Below, in pieces: positions 15,401 to 20,507 of a DNA stretch of 28,951 nucleotides. How positions within the stretch are numbered: position 1 is the stretch's first letter; the number at the start of each line of letters is the position of its first letter. Made by a program: the position numbers and the translations under genes. The notes under the pieces are model-generated. The model saw nothing but the letters and a program-made list of their open reading frames with translations, made no database searches and was not told the DNA's origin. The stretch covers positions 1-28,951 of the IMG/VR virus record IMGVR_UViG_3300013101_000062, one strand, 5' to 3'. The DNA is from a virus.

Positions 15401-17170
15401 GAAGGTGATGTAGTTACTTTACAAGACTCTGATTGGGCTGAGAGTAAGAAATATGAAAATGGCGCATGGGTAACTGTATCTAACCTTATAAACGGCAATC
15501 TAGTTGTCACTGACTCTATCACTGCAGACTCAATGGCAGCTAATTCAATAACAGCTGGAAATGCTGCAATAGCAGACTTAGCTGTTACTAATGCTAAGAT
15601 AGCTGATCTGTCTGCGGGGAAAATAACCACAGGTGAATTGGCAGCTTCTCAAGAGATACGTGCAGGTAATAATCTCAGGATTAGCGCAGACGGTTGGATA
15701 GAGAGTTATGAAATATCTAGTACTGCAGAGGATCCTACTGTACAGCGCACTTCAGGTGATTACGTCAGGCTTGATTCAGGTAATGTGTTTGTATATAAAT
15801 ACATACCCGACCTTGGCACTACTGTAGAGTATGCTGTAATCGATAGAGTAGAGACAGGTACTGCTGCTGATGGTGATACCGTACTGATACCTGGGTATTG
15901 GTTGAATCTACCCAATCTCATAGTAAGTCTTAAAGTGGTCACTACATACGTTCCAGGTCATGAAGGTAGGGAACAGAGGATTGAAGCAAGGTATGAGAAT
16001 CTTGTGGAAACCGCTGTAAATAGCTTACGTTATACATTTGATGTATACATGAAGCTGTTATTAGCCGCTGGTGAGATATTGAGAAATGAAACAATTACAA
16101 GTAGAGGCATGAGCATTACTACTACGTATACTAATATATATTCACCTGGTTATAAGTTTCCTGATAACGAATCAACATTTACAGACCCTTACGGAATACA
16201 CCCAATATCTACAGGTGTTCGAATGCACTTTACAAATGTTTATAGCTTTAGGCGAACAGGTGTAGTAGGATACTATTATAACAGAAAGGTCAGATTTAGA
16301 CTAGAAGTGAGAGAGGATAATGCTACCAGTTGGAATCCAGTAGGTCTTAATTATGAGTACGATTTACCAAGCAATACAACACACTCCGAATCATATGATA
16401 TATTAATGCCTTACGAGCCAGCTGGTGTGATACTCGATACCTTTAATCAGATCAGAGTACAAGCATTCTTCACAGATCGTGCAGGCGTTTTTGAGGAGCC
16501 TTGGATCCCTACTATAACTGATGTTATCCCAATAGATGCCCCCGATAGTATGCTATCTAGCTTGGGCTCACCAGCCGTTAGGTGTGATGATGATGCGTAT
16601 CAGATATCTACGTTAGAAGACTATACAGTACCTGAAGGTATGTTTATTCACAAGGTTGTGTATACATATAAGTTAGCCTGGTACGCATCGTTCACACCAG
16701 CATCACCAGCAGAGGTCACTTGTGGAAATGCCTTAGCTACTGTTATAGCCCTAGGCTTTGGTTTAAAAGGTCTTGACACAAGTGCGTATCCACCTAGCTC
16801 CTATGACTTCAATATGATTGAAAGCTCCCCCAGCGGTTTTCCCTTTGAAGAATATACTAATGATCCTGCTAATATACCATGGCCTATTGACTCAGCTAAT
16901 GCTATTTATGATTCAGTAGAGCATGTAGACGAGACGGGTAATTTTAAAACTGATTTCTTCACACTTAATTACTATCAAAACACCTTTATTTATGGGGCGA
17001 CTGTAGATTGGTTTGTAAAGGATATGAAGGCGTCGATACACATAGGCCCGTCACCACCAGCAGTCTACGAGGGCGATTCAGAGTTTAGCATAAATAACTT
17101 TGAAGAAATCTTTGAAGAAAATGAAATGTCCACCAATGGTGAAGTCGCTTGGATAGCCACAGGTCGCTAA
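12446..17170 (+). CDS. Central tail tip / host specificity protein (lambda J-like)
   Basis: A 1574-residue protein forming the tip of the tail and probably binding the host receptor. Residues 5-30 are a hydrophobic segment, followed by an alanine-rich helix (33-55). PVVYGRAAIGGTRVYANV, at about residues 68-85, is the typical start of the J-like tail protein core, which continues to about residue 560. Fibronectin-III-like domains follow: near 574-655 (GRLSWTAADDVTVTKYEIKY then TVVSSTRTGRLAP) and near 855-950. A low-complexity linker at ~1020-1075 has repeated SITADSMAANSITAG / LAVTNAKIADL units, as in trimeric fibre linkers. Residues ~1100-1574 are unrelated to anything I recognise and are probably the variable receptor-binding part. 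Confidence 0.85.
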   Translation: MSFGIAAAISGFIGLSSALTLALSVASALYRSKQAKDAQKDAEEAAAAAADAAKGFRVTQEGEATSLPVVYGRAAIGGTRVYANVKSSFINGSTVGRKVFNQSLGGSESGDKNQFLFTQQALCMGGINAVYAADVQEVDSQNGRYSFGQKIIIDYNGGVADPTMSANFGARANSRFTNAAFATCVFKLDRDEYQYQGIPDVIFYMEGMKVYNINKSGNTYSLSGSKSYSNNPARCLLDYMTSTKYGKGLDISEFDLKSFYLAKLICEEVTMAAPLNGVLWNRKGAPRDIKLYEINTPLDTKAFVRDNIDVILGAMGDADLIWSAGKFRLNLSYPHAYDYNTKSKIDTNYVLQEGTGTDTHLYRALVDAPETTPQVNSDWERVDIDISDDDMFIDEAFTSVWPSAQDRLNHVKVTFLNESENFKEDSIEWPLKTSGVYATYLTEDSGLILESSFNLGYVTDTYHAQAEAEERVRSSRVRVTSTLSLTLDHWKLEPGDFLHVNSSVMSIPGELYQIDVIEVQKEGFLKVEVVKYDARNLAWNAKDDEVIEQRNVYDFDIEQATNLQFDLEGATAVDSVGRLSWTAADDVTVTKYEIKYTTTPLELIGDSTIWTGVATTGNTYHDIVDLPAGSYTFTVVSSTRTGRLAPQFNTVIPSKWPTIHVGGGVLVSNGSRLFFATVYRNSISAPATPTGGTFDFDLFTFTATPTDWFNVPPLSAVDLYKSDAIVREDGSPIFWSPPILIENAGTYTTLSRPLVGVTQDASGNNVGYGDANSLFGAILAYTDVTSDAGTSYAIDSTYNTTANISNTGGDKGTIYVTDLVGDLGTVAASVTYGGNTFYKTLSVAAFVDGIQIDPTLPPAPTGIVYTEGFGVTFIDLSTLPNYTVGHGHDHTSVYTNSIDDFGTAELVGDFEGLSANVPHEVNANLYYWLTHTTNDGYEGTESVSALVGSSALLFSYFTGAPSTNDTWNDQDAVATILSDIGRAPREGDVVTLQDSDWAESKKYENGAWVTVSNLINGNLVVTDSITADSMAANSITAGNAAIADLAVTNAKIADLSAGKITTGELAASQEIRAGNNLRISADGWIESYEISSTAEDPTVQRTSGDYVRLDSGNVFVYKYIPDLGTTVEYAVIDRVETGTAADGDTVLIPGYWLNLPNLIVSLKVVTTYVPGHEGREQRIEARYENLVETAVNSLRYTFDVYMKLLLAAGEILRNETITSRGMSITTTYTNIYSPGYKFPDNESTFTDPYGIHPISTGVRMHFTNVYSFRRTGVVGYYYNRKVRFRLEVREDNATSWNPVGLNYEYDLPSNTTHSESYDILMPYEPAGVILDTFNQIRVQAFFTDRAGVFEEPWIPTITDVIPIDAPDSMLSSLGSPAVRCDDDAYQISTLEDYTVPEGMFIHKVVYTYKLAWYASFTPASPAEVTCGNALATVIALGFGLKGLDTSAYPPSSYDFNMIESSPSGFPFEEYTNDPANIPWPIDSANAIYDSVEHVDETGNFKTDFFTLNYYQNTFIYGATVDWFVKDMKASIHIGPSPPAVYEGDSEFSINNFEEIFEENEMSTNGEVAWIATGR

Positions 17171-17171
17171 T

Positions 17172-17654
17172 ATGAAGTCTATAATCCAGAAGCACCTCAA
17201 GTCATCCGTTGCTAATATAGATGAATTGGTAAAAGAACTTGAGCCTTACAACAAACTCTCAGAGCTACCTCTTGAACATTTTCATGGGGACAACTTATAT
17301 GTTCGCTATGCAATGTACCCAAAAGGTGCGGTCGTCATAGGACGTGTTCACAAATTCAACCATGTCTTTGTGCTGATGTCTGGTGAGGCTACTATTTGGA
17401 CCAGGGACGGTAAGAATAGAGTTAAGGCTCCAGCTATAATAGAGACCAAGGCCGGTACACAACGTGTCGGATACTTTCATGCAAATTCTATGTGTCTTAA
17501 TTGTCATGGACATGAGAGTAATGAAGATATAAGTGAACCTGAAAAGTTCTTCACAACAGAGACTGAGAAAGAATATAACGACTACCTAAAGTTACAAAAT
17601 GATTATGTGAGTGTTGAAGATACAAACCTGGACAGCGGTCTAGAGTCCGTCTAA
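17172..17654 (+). CDS. Cupin-like phage tail-associated protein
   Basis: A 160-residue protein starting one base after the previous stop. The central strands (MYPKGAVVIGRVHKFNHVFV, LMSGEATIWTRDGKNRVKAP, IIETKAGTQRVGYFHANS) follow the cupin double-stranded beta-helix pattern, in which His residues of 'G-x-x-H-K-x-x-H' can bind metal. Such small cupin proteins are often found at the end of siphovirus and podovirus structural regions, sometimes as tail decoration. Cys and His residues near 'MCLNCHGH' could form a second metal site. An acidic, Asn-rich C-terminal tail follows. The fold call is fairly firm; the role is not known. Confidence 0.6.
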   Translation: MKSIIQKHLKSSVANIDELVKELEPYNKLSELPLEHFHGDNLYVRYAMYPKGAVVIGRVHKFNHVFVLMSGEATIWTRDGKNRVKAPAIIETKAGTQRVGYFHANSMCLNCHGHESNEDISEPEKFFTTETEKEYNDYLKLQNDYVSVEDTNLDSGLESV

Positions 17655-17677
17655 AATGCCCACTACTGGTTCCTCCT

Positions 17678-17732
17678 CGTACCCTCACGGTACGTTTCCC
17701 CATTGCCGTTCCCTCGGTGATGGGGCTTTTTT
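17678..17732 (+). terminator. End-of-structural-operon terminator (tandem hairpins)
   Basis: A 6-bp hairpin (17678-17683 with 17689-17694) is followed by a strong 11-bp stem (17698-17708 with 17715-17725, two G-U pairs) with a 6-nt loop and CTTTTTT. It lies just after the last structural gene and before the accessory region, so it most likely ends late transcription. Confidence 0.85.
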
Positions 17733-17908
17733 ACGCAGCCGTCTTGAGGCACTCTATCTCACTTATTTTCAGTCGCCAGAAACATTGAGAGAACTCCGCG
17801 CGACCCCGTTAAATTAACCCTTACGTGGCCTCCCCCATTATCATGGAGGAATACCTTAGTTGGATAGTTCCCAGTAAATATTAATAAAAATATATATATA
17901 AAATAAAA
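17733..17908 (+). promoter_or_regulatory. Non-coding segment with a candidate promoter
   Basis: About 175 bases without a credible gene. The last ~50 bases are extremely A/T-rich (TAATAAAAATATATATATAAAATAAAA). A possible sigma70-type promoter is TTGGAT at 17860-17865 and TAATAA at 17882-17887, spaced 16 bases. An inverted repeat CCTCC/GGAGG surrounds 17830-17849. This would be a logical entry point for host RNA polymerase at the start of the accessory genes. The match is weak and the call is tentative. Confidence 0.3.
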
Positions 17909-17930
17909 TGCGCAAAAAGGGGTATCTTAT

Positions 17931-17960
17931 ATGAAAGAACAACCCCCCAATACGACCTAG
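17931..17960 (+). CDS. Candidate leader peptide in repeat copy 1
   Basis: Nine codons, MKEQPPNTT, preceded by AAAAAGGGG seven bases before the ATG. The stop TAG lies inside the GACCTAGGAGGTC element, so a ribosome ending here would cover the Shine-Dalgarno sequence of the next gene (17972). Two consecutive Pro codons could slow translation. This is inference from sequence; no homologue is known to me. Confidence 0.35.
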   Translation: MKEQPPNTT

Positions 17961-17966
17961 GAGGTC
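17954..17966 (+). promoter_or_regulatory. GACCTAGGAGGTC element 1 (Shine-Dalgarno in inverted repeat)
   Basis: A GACCT/AGGTC inverted repeat with a 3-base centre. In RNA it could fold into a 5-bp hairpin that hides the AGGAGG ribosome site. The ATG of the next gene lies 6 bases after it (17972). Confidence 0.75.
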
Positions 17967-17971
17967 ATATC

Positions 17972-18190
17972 ATGAAAATGAAAAGCTCTAAAATATTAGT
18001 TGATATGTTAAGTAAAGAAGCCTGTAAGGACGTTGCCCGAAAGATGATTATGCTAGGCAGGGATGAAGAACCTTCAAGAAGAGTTTTAGGCGAACTGGCC
18101 ATAGCTCTTGTTGCTTATGAAAATGAGCCTAAATTGCGTAAGCTTTTCTATCTTAAGGATTGCATTCAAAACACGCTCACTGTAATGTAA
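17972..18190 (+). CDS. Small cytoplasmic protein of unknown function
   Basis: A 72-residue basic, probably all-helical protein (MKMKSSKILVDMLSKEACKD then VARKMIMLGRDEEPSRRVLG). There is no signal peptide, membrane segment or known motif. It is the first gene of the accessory region and is preceded by the 58-bp leader repeat and an ideal ribosome site (AGGAGG, 8 bases from the ATG). This suggests strong and perhaps regulated translation. In T7-like phages this position, upstream of the RNA polymerase gene, holds host-takeover genes. That is a context argument only, and no function can be named. Confidence 0.6.
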   Translation: MKMKSSKILVDMLSKEACKDVARKMIMLGRDEEPSRRVLGELAIALVAYENEPKLRKLFYLKDCIQNTLTVM

Positions 18191-18191
18191 T

Positions 18192-18207
18192 AAAAGGTCT
18201 CCTTTTT
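18192..18207 (+). terminator. Small hairpin with T-run between accessory genes
   Basis: AAAAGG-TCT-CCTTTTT forms a short 6-bp stem with a 3-nt loop ending in five Ts. It may act as a weak terminator or RNA end between the first two accessory genes, each of which then begins with its own leader repeat. Confidence 0.35.
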
Positions 18208-18220
18208 GTGTAATTAAAAC

Positions 18221-18279
18221 TGCGCAAAAAGGAGTATCTTATATGAAAGAACAACCCCCCAAATACGACCTAGGAGGTC
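18221..18279 (+). repeat. Leader repeat, copy 2 (59 bp)
   Basis: Near-identical to 17909-17966. The one substitution turns AAGGGG into AAGGAG, a better ribosome site. One extra A shifts the reading frame of the contained mini-gene. It precedes the gene at 18284. Confidence 0.85.
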
Positions 18280-18287
18280 TATTATGA
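18243..18287 (+). CDS. Candidate leader peptide in repeat copy 2
   Basis: Fourteen codons, MKEQPPKYDLGGLL, with AAGGAG nine bases upstream. The reading frame runs through the GACCTAGGAGGTC element. Its stop TGA (18285-18287) overlaps the ATG of the next gene (18284), giving ATGA, so the two could be translationally coupled. The first six residues are identical to the copy 1 peptide. The frame could simply be a by-product of the repeat. Confidence 0.35.
   Translation: MKEQPPKYDLGGLL
18267..18279 (+). promoter_or_regulatory. GACCTAGGAGGTC element 2 (Shine-Dalgarno in inverted repeat)
   Basis: Identical 13 bases to element 1, ending 5 bases before ATG 18284. It carries the AGGAGG ribosome site of that gene. 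Confidence 0.75.
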
Positions 18288-18565
18288 AAAAGTTATTCAC
18301 ATTACTGTTTATTATGTCTTTACTTGTGTCTACCTCTGCCTTGAGCTGGGGAAATTGCGAGGGCAATATAGAGAGCGTTGATGCTGAGGGTCACCTTAAG
18401 ATAATCCTTGTTTATTATAACTCGCCTATACTGTGTCATTTTAAATTAGGCGATGTAACTAGGTATGAGATAGCAAATATACCGAAGTTCAGCACGAAAG
18501 TTGACCCCGTACTCAAGGCAAAGTTTGAAGCGGAAATGGAAGAAACTATTAAGGATGCAAAATGA
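18284..18565 (+). CDS. Small exported protein, unknown function
   Basis: A 93-residue protein with a clear Sec signal peptide: MKK, hydrophobic LFTLLFIMSLLVSTSALS, and a probable cut near residue 20-21. The mature part (~72 residues) contains two Cys (WGNCEGN and ILCHF) that could form one disulfide in the periplasm, and then a charged helix (DPVLKAKFEAEMEETIKDAK). There is no lipobox, so it is not an o-spanin-type lipoprotein. It shares its leader with the first accessory gene. Envelope targeting, for example exclusion of other phages or a lysis role, is plausible but unproved. Confidence 0.6.
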   Translation: MKKLFTLLFIMSLLVSTSALSWGNCEGNIESVDAEGHLKIILVYYNSPILCHFKLGDVTRYEIANIPKFSTKVDPVLKAKFEAEMEETIKDAK

Positions 18566-18566
18566 T

Positions 18567-18698
18567 ATGGAAACATATTTTAGTTTTCTTGAAGTCTTAG
18601 CCTATCTACTGATGTTTGGTAGTATAGGTTACGGCTTACTTATTATCCTGTATTTTATATTTTCACTCGTAATGAAAATGTACAGGCGTTTTGGTTAA
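18567..18698 (+). CDS. Small membrane protein (43 residues)
   Basis: METYFSFLEVLAYLLMFGSI continues through GYGLLIILYFIFSLVM to a basic end, KMYRRFG. This is one long, or two short, membrane segments with a positively charged C-terminus that should stay in the cytoplasm. An earlier in-frame ATG (18555) would add four residues; it sits directly on AAGG, so 18567 is preferred (AAGG 12 bases upstream). The gene begins within a few bases of the previous stop. Size and topology are holin-like, but no endolysin gene is present in the window to support that. Confidence 0.5.
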   Translation: METYFSFLEVLAYLLMFGSIGYGLLIILYFIFSLVMKMYRRFG

Positions 18699-18706
18699 TT
18701 TAATCA

Positions 18707-18719
18707 GACCTAGGAGGTC
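18707..18719 (+). promoter_or_regulatory. GACCTAGGAGGTC element 3
   Basis: Identical 13-base inverted repeat, here without the longer leader. It ends 4 bases before the ATG (18723) of a 19-codon gene. Confidence 0.7.
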
Positions 18720-18722
18720 ATT

Positions 18723-18782
18723 ATGGTTATTCTACCTTACATTATTTTAGGTGTTATTTATTTTGGTATACTTTGGTTTTAA
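18723..18782 (+). CDS. Micro membrane peptide (19 residues)
   Basis: The complete product is MVILPYIILGVIYFGILWF, hydrophobic from end to end and just long enough to cross a membrane once. It is preceded by an ideal ribosome site inside the same 13-bp inverted repeat that precedes longer genes of this cluster, and another copy of the element begins 6 bases after its stop. This argues that it is a real gene and not chance. It would be missed by ordinary gene callers. Possible roles are a regulator of a larger membrane protein, an anti-holin, or a membrane-disturbing peptide. None can be shown from sequence. Confidence 0.5.
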   Translation: MVILPYIILGVIYFGILWF

Positions 18783-18787
18783 ACTAC

Positions 18788-18800
18788 GACCTAGGAGGTC
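18788..18800 (+). promoter_or_regulatory. GACCTAGGAGGTC element 4
   Basis: Identical 13-base inverted repeat preceded by TAC as in elements 1, 2 and 5. It ends 5 bases before ATG 18805 and so fixes that start over an upstream in-frame alternative at 18751. Confidence 0.75.
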
Positions 18801-18804
18801 AATC

Positions 18805-18954
18805 ATGAACATCTATCTTGAAATATTGATGTACATCACTGTTATAGTGGTTGGCGGTATTGTACTGGTAGGTCTCGCCCATCTGACCTTAAAATATGGG
18901 GTAGTTGAATTTAATGGATATATCGATTCTCTCACTAATAGGAGATTGAAATGA
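18805..18954 (+). CDS. Small membrane protein (49 residues)
   Basis: MNIYLEILMYITVIVVGGIV then LVGLAHLTLKYG: one strong membrane segment (residues 5-30), followed by a short soluble tail ending NRRLK. The start ATG 18805 is chosen because the GACCTAGGAGGTC element sits directly upstream; a longer reading from 18751 would overlap the 19-residue gene. The stop overlaps the next start (ATGA, 18951-18954), so the two are probably coupled. Together with the next gene, a TM-plus-coiled-coil protein, this resembles lysis cassettes, but the function is uncertain. Confidence 0.55.
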   Translation: MNIYLEILMYITVIVVGGIVLVGLAHLTLKYGVVEFNGYIDSLTNRRLK

Positions 18955-19235
18955 AACTCTCATCCATTACTTTTATGCTAGTATTTGTTGTAATCGCTAT
19001 GGCTTTTGGCATGTATACACAACATGGTATGTTATACAATTCGCGGTTACAGGTTGATCAAGCTGCTATTGAAATTATACAGCTAGAGACTTCGAACTCG
19101 ATGTTAGAGAGTCGTCTCGACAGAGCCATACGTGATAATCAAGAAGCCGGCAGAATTATACTTGAGCTGGCACTTCGGAAGGATAAGCTACCTGCGGAAA
19201 ATGGGGTATCTTATATGAAAGAAAAAGAGAACTAG
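18951..19235 (+). CDS. Membrane-anchored coiled-coil protein, i-spanin-like
   Basis: A 94-residue protein. One N-terminal membrane segment (residues ~5-22, ITFMLVFVVIAMAFGMYT) is followed by a helical periplasmic region (35-80; DQAAIEIIQLETSNSMLESR, then LDRAIRDNQEAGRIILELAL) with heptad-like spacing. This is the layout of Rz-type inner-membrane spanins, although it is short for that family. No lipoprotein partner gene is visible. The start is ATG 18951 with AGGAG 6 bases upstream. The last ~14 codons, encoding (A)ENGVSYMKEKEN, are formed by a third copy of the leader repeat, so the C-terminus is probably a recent addition. Confidence 0.45.
   Translation: MKLSSITFMLVFVVIAMAFGMYTQHGMLYNSRLQVDQAAIEIIQLETSNSMLESRLDRAIRDNQEAGRIILELALRKDKLPAENGVSYMKEKEN
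19193..19223 (+). repeat. Leader repeat, copy 3 (truncated, inside a gene end)
   Basis: Thirty-one bases match 17909-17939 with two mismatches, up to and including ATGAAAGAA, and then diverge. Here the element lies inside the 3' end of the gene at 18951 and its ATG is in frame with that gene. Confidence 0.8.
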
Positions 19236-19493
19236 TCACTGCTGAATACTTGTATCCCCTGCCATACAGCCTACAAGATAAAGATTCAGTAAACGATGAG
19301 AATCCCTAGTAGCCGGTATGGTCGGCAAACGGGCGGAATGGATAGAGAGTAAGTGAGCCTGCTTACATTTCTATTCAACCGAATACATAGAACCAGGGAA
19401 TCGGGTATTGGTATCCCCTATTAAAAGGCACCCACTAATCAAATTAAGCGTAGATCAAGCGTGTTGTAATTGATCAACTTTCCTACAAACTAC
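19236..19493 (+). ncRNA. Candidate structured RNA between accessory genes
   Basis: There is no credible coding frame in 258 bases. A branched fold is visible. Closing helix GAATCCCT (19300-19307) pairs with AGGGAATC (19395-19402), with one A-A mismatch. Inside it are hairpin GCCG/CGGC (19312-19315 with 19323-19326) and a long hairpin (19340-19353 with 19362-19376, one bulged A) extended by CGG/CCG. The word GTATCCCCT occurs twice (19252 and 19411), and GATCAA/TTGATC form an inverted repeat near 19453-19476. The segment ends at element 5. It could be a regulatory leader of the gene at 19511 or a free small RNA. It does not fit a tRNA or a group I intron core. Confidence 0.4.
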
Positions 19494-19506
19494 GACCTAG
19501 GAGGTC
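19494..19506 (+). promoter_or_regulatory. GACCTAGGAGGTC element 5
   Basis: Identical 13-base inverted repeat preceded by ACTAC, as in element 4. It ends 4 bases before ATG 19511 and closes the structured non-coding segment. Confidence 0.75.
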
Positions 19507-19510
19507 TATT

Positions 19511-19837
19511 ATGAAAACTTTATTGTTAGCTCTATTATTGTCTGTTTCTACTTTCGCTAACGCTGATTGGTTTAGCGATGTGAAAGAAGATACAAGCGAT
19601 TTGTATCAACGTACCGTCCAAGTTACTACAACCTGGTATGGCGAAACTAAAGAAGATGTCAGCAAGTGGTATGGTATACACAAAGACGTCGATAGTATAG
19701 TTGAAAAACTTCATGCATATAACGACTATGAATGTGAAAGTAATATGTCATTCTGTGCTGAGAAAGGAAGACTGTACGAAGAAGTCATGCTTGCACTTAA
19801 TGGTTTCGAAAAAGAAACTACTGTTGAATCTAAATAA
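19511..19837 (+). CDS. Exported protein with repeated Trp-containing helices, unknown function
   Basis: A 108-residue protein with a Sec signal peptide (MKTLLLALLLSVSTFANA, predicted cut before DWF). The mature part begins with two similar units, DWFSDVKEDTSDLYQ and TWYGETKEDVSKWYG, acidic amphipathic helices carrying aromatic residues, followed by a helical region with two Cys (YECESNMSFC), which may form a disulfide in the periplasm. It is translated from the fifth GACCTAGGAGGTC element. It is most likely a periplasmic protein acting on the envelope. Binding to a membrane surface through the aromatic units is inference. Confidence 0.6.
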   Translation: MKTLLLALLLSVSTFANADWFSDVKEDTSDLYQRTVQVTTTWYGETKEDVSKWYGIHKDVDSIVEKLHAYNDYECESNMSFCAEKGRLYEEVMLALNGFEKETTVESK

Positions 19838-19848
19838 GGAGAACTACA

Positions 19849-20217
19849 ATGAAAACTTCATTTAAAATGTATGTACTTACCGCACTGGTGGTCTTACAAT
19901 CGTTCGCGATTATGAGTATCTCTGGTGAACACCGTGCGCTTGGCGAGAGATTTGTTTCAGCTTCAGGTGATACTTATATGCTTATAGAAGCCAATAAGCG
20001 TCTTTATGCAGCACTTGAAGAAGAACGAAGCAATGCTCTAGTAGATGGTACTGCCAAGACTTATAACAGTCTTAAGTCTTGGGTAAAGGGTATCGTCAAA
20101 AATGATGATGATAATGATGAAAAAGTAATTGAAACAAAGATGGAAACTACTGAAAATGCCTACGACAAGGCTTACACTAAAGTTATCACTTATGTAGATG
20201 ATTTTAGAAGTAAGTAG
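19849..20217 (+). CDS. Membrane-anchored helical protein, unknown function
   Basis: A 122-residue protein. Residues 7-25 (MYVLTALVVLQSFAIMSIS) form a membrane anchor or uncleaved signal. The rest is helical and charged (EANKRLYAALEEERSNALVD), with a very acidic stretch NDDDNDEK near residue 85 and a final amphipathic helix. The topology resembles the spanin-like protein at 18951: an N-terminal anchor followed by a periplasmic helical domain. It starts 11 bases after the previous stop with AAGGAG, so it is probably co-transcribed with the exported protein at 19511. The two may act together in the periplasm. No known family was recognised. Confidence 0.55.
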   Translation: MKTSFKMYVLTALVVLQSFAIMSISGEHRALGERFVSASGDTYMLIEANKRLYAALEEERSNALVDGTAKTYNSLKSWVKGIVKNDDDNDEKVIETKMETTENAYDKAYTKVITYVDDFRSK

Positions 20218-20228
20218 GAGGTAAGACT

Positions 20229-20501
20229 ATGTCTGGAAAAGACAACAAAAGTAAGGGTGTGATTTTTACTGTAGAAGGTCTATATGAAAGACTACACCAC
20301 AATGCTGATAAACTTGTAGAAGGCATGTATCAGATGTTATTGCTTTGGTTAGAAGGATTACAGCTAGAGTATGATATTAATAAAGGTCTGAAAGAGATCG
20401 ATGACTTGAATGATGACTATGATGAGTTTTGTTCTAAGATTGATAACATACCTCGTGTACTTAGTATACGTCAGGTGACAAAGATCTTAGACAGCATGTA
20501 A
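20229..20501 (+). CDS. Small acidic helical protein, unknown function
   Basis: A 90-residue protein without signal peptide. The core (VEGLYERLHHNADKLVEGMY then QMLLLWLEGLQLEYDINKGL) forms amphipathic helices, and an acidic turn (DDLNDDYDEF) precedes a C-terminal helix that ends in RQVTKILDSM. The start ATG 20229 has a strong GGAGG 8 bases upstream. It is the last gene before a hairpin and poly-T tract (20508-20562), so it closes the accessory operon. No motif suggests a reaction. Confidence 0.55.
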   Translation: MSGKDNKSKGVIFTVEGLYERLHHNADKLVEGMYQMLLLWLEGLQLEYDINKGLKEIDDLNDDYDEFCSKIDNIPRVLSIRQVTKILDSM

Positions 20502-20507
20502 CCCCTA

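Larger units (their letters stand above)
17909..17966 (+). repeat. Leader repeat, copy 1 (58 bp)
   Basis: The segment TGCGCAAAAAGGGGTATC... through the GACCTAGGAGGTC inverted repeat recurs at 18221-18279 with one substitution (GGGG/GGAG) and one single-base indel. Its first 31 bases recur at 19193-19223 with two mismatches. It directly precedes the gene at 17972. It contains a Shine-Dalgarno-like AAGGGG and an ATG (17931). Confidence 0.85.

Noticed and set aside
17172-17654. Endolysin or receptor-binding fibre role for the cupin-like gene.
   Set aside because: There are no peptidoglycan hydrolase motifs, and the strand pattern fits a small cupin fold.
17912-17948. GGGG...CCCC hairpin in the leader repeat.
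   Set aside because: Copy 2 has GGAG where copy 1 has GGGG, without a compensating change in the C-run, so pairing is not conserved. Both forms make good ribosome sites instead.
17949-17966. AATACGACCTAGGAGG resembles part of the T7 promoter (TAATACGAC...GGGAGA).
   Set aside because: Only AATACGAC matches, the CACTATA core is absent, the spacing to the G-run is wrong, and elements 3-5 lack AATACGAC. The ribosome-site role explains AGGAGG better.
19300-19402. tRNA or second group I intron core in the structured segment.
   Set aside because: No anticodon arm, T-loop or CCA-end pattern fits a tRNA. There is no P7 R/S pair and no interrupted gene around it.
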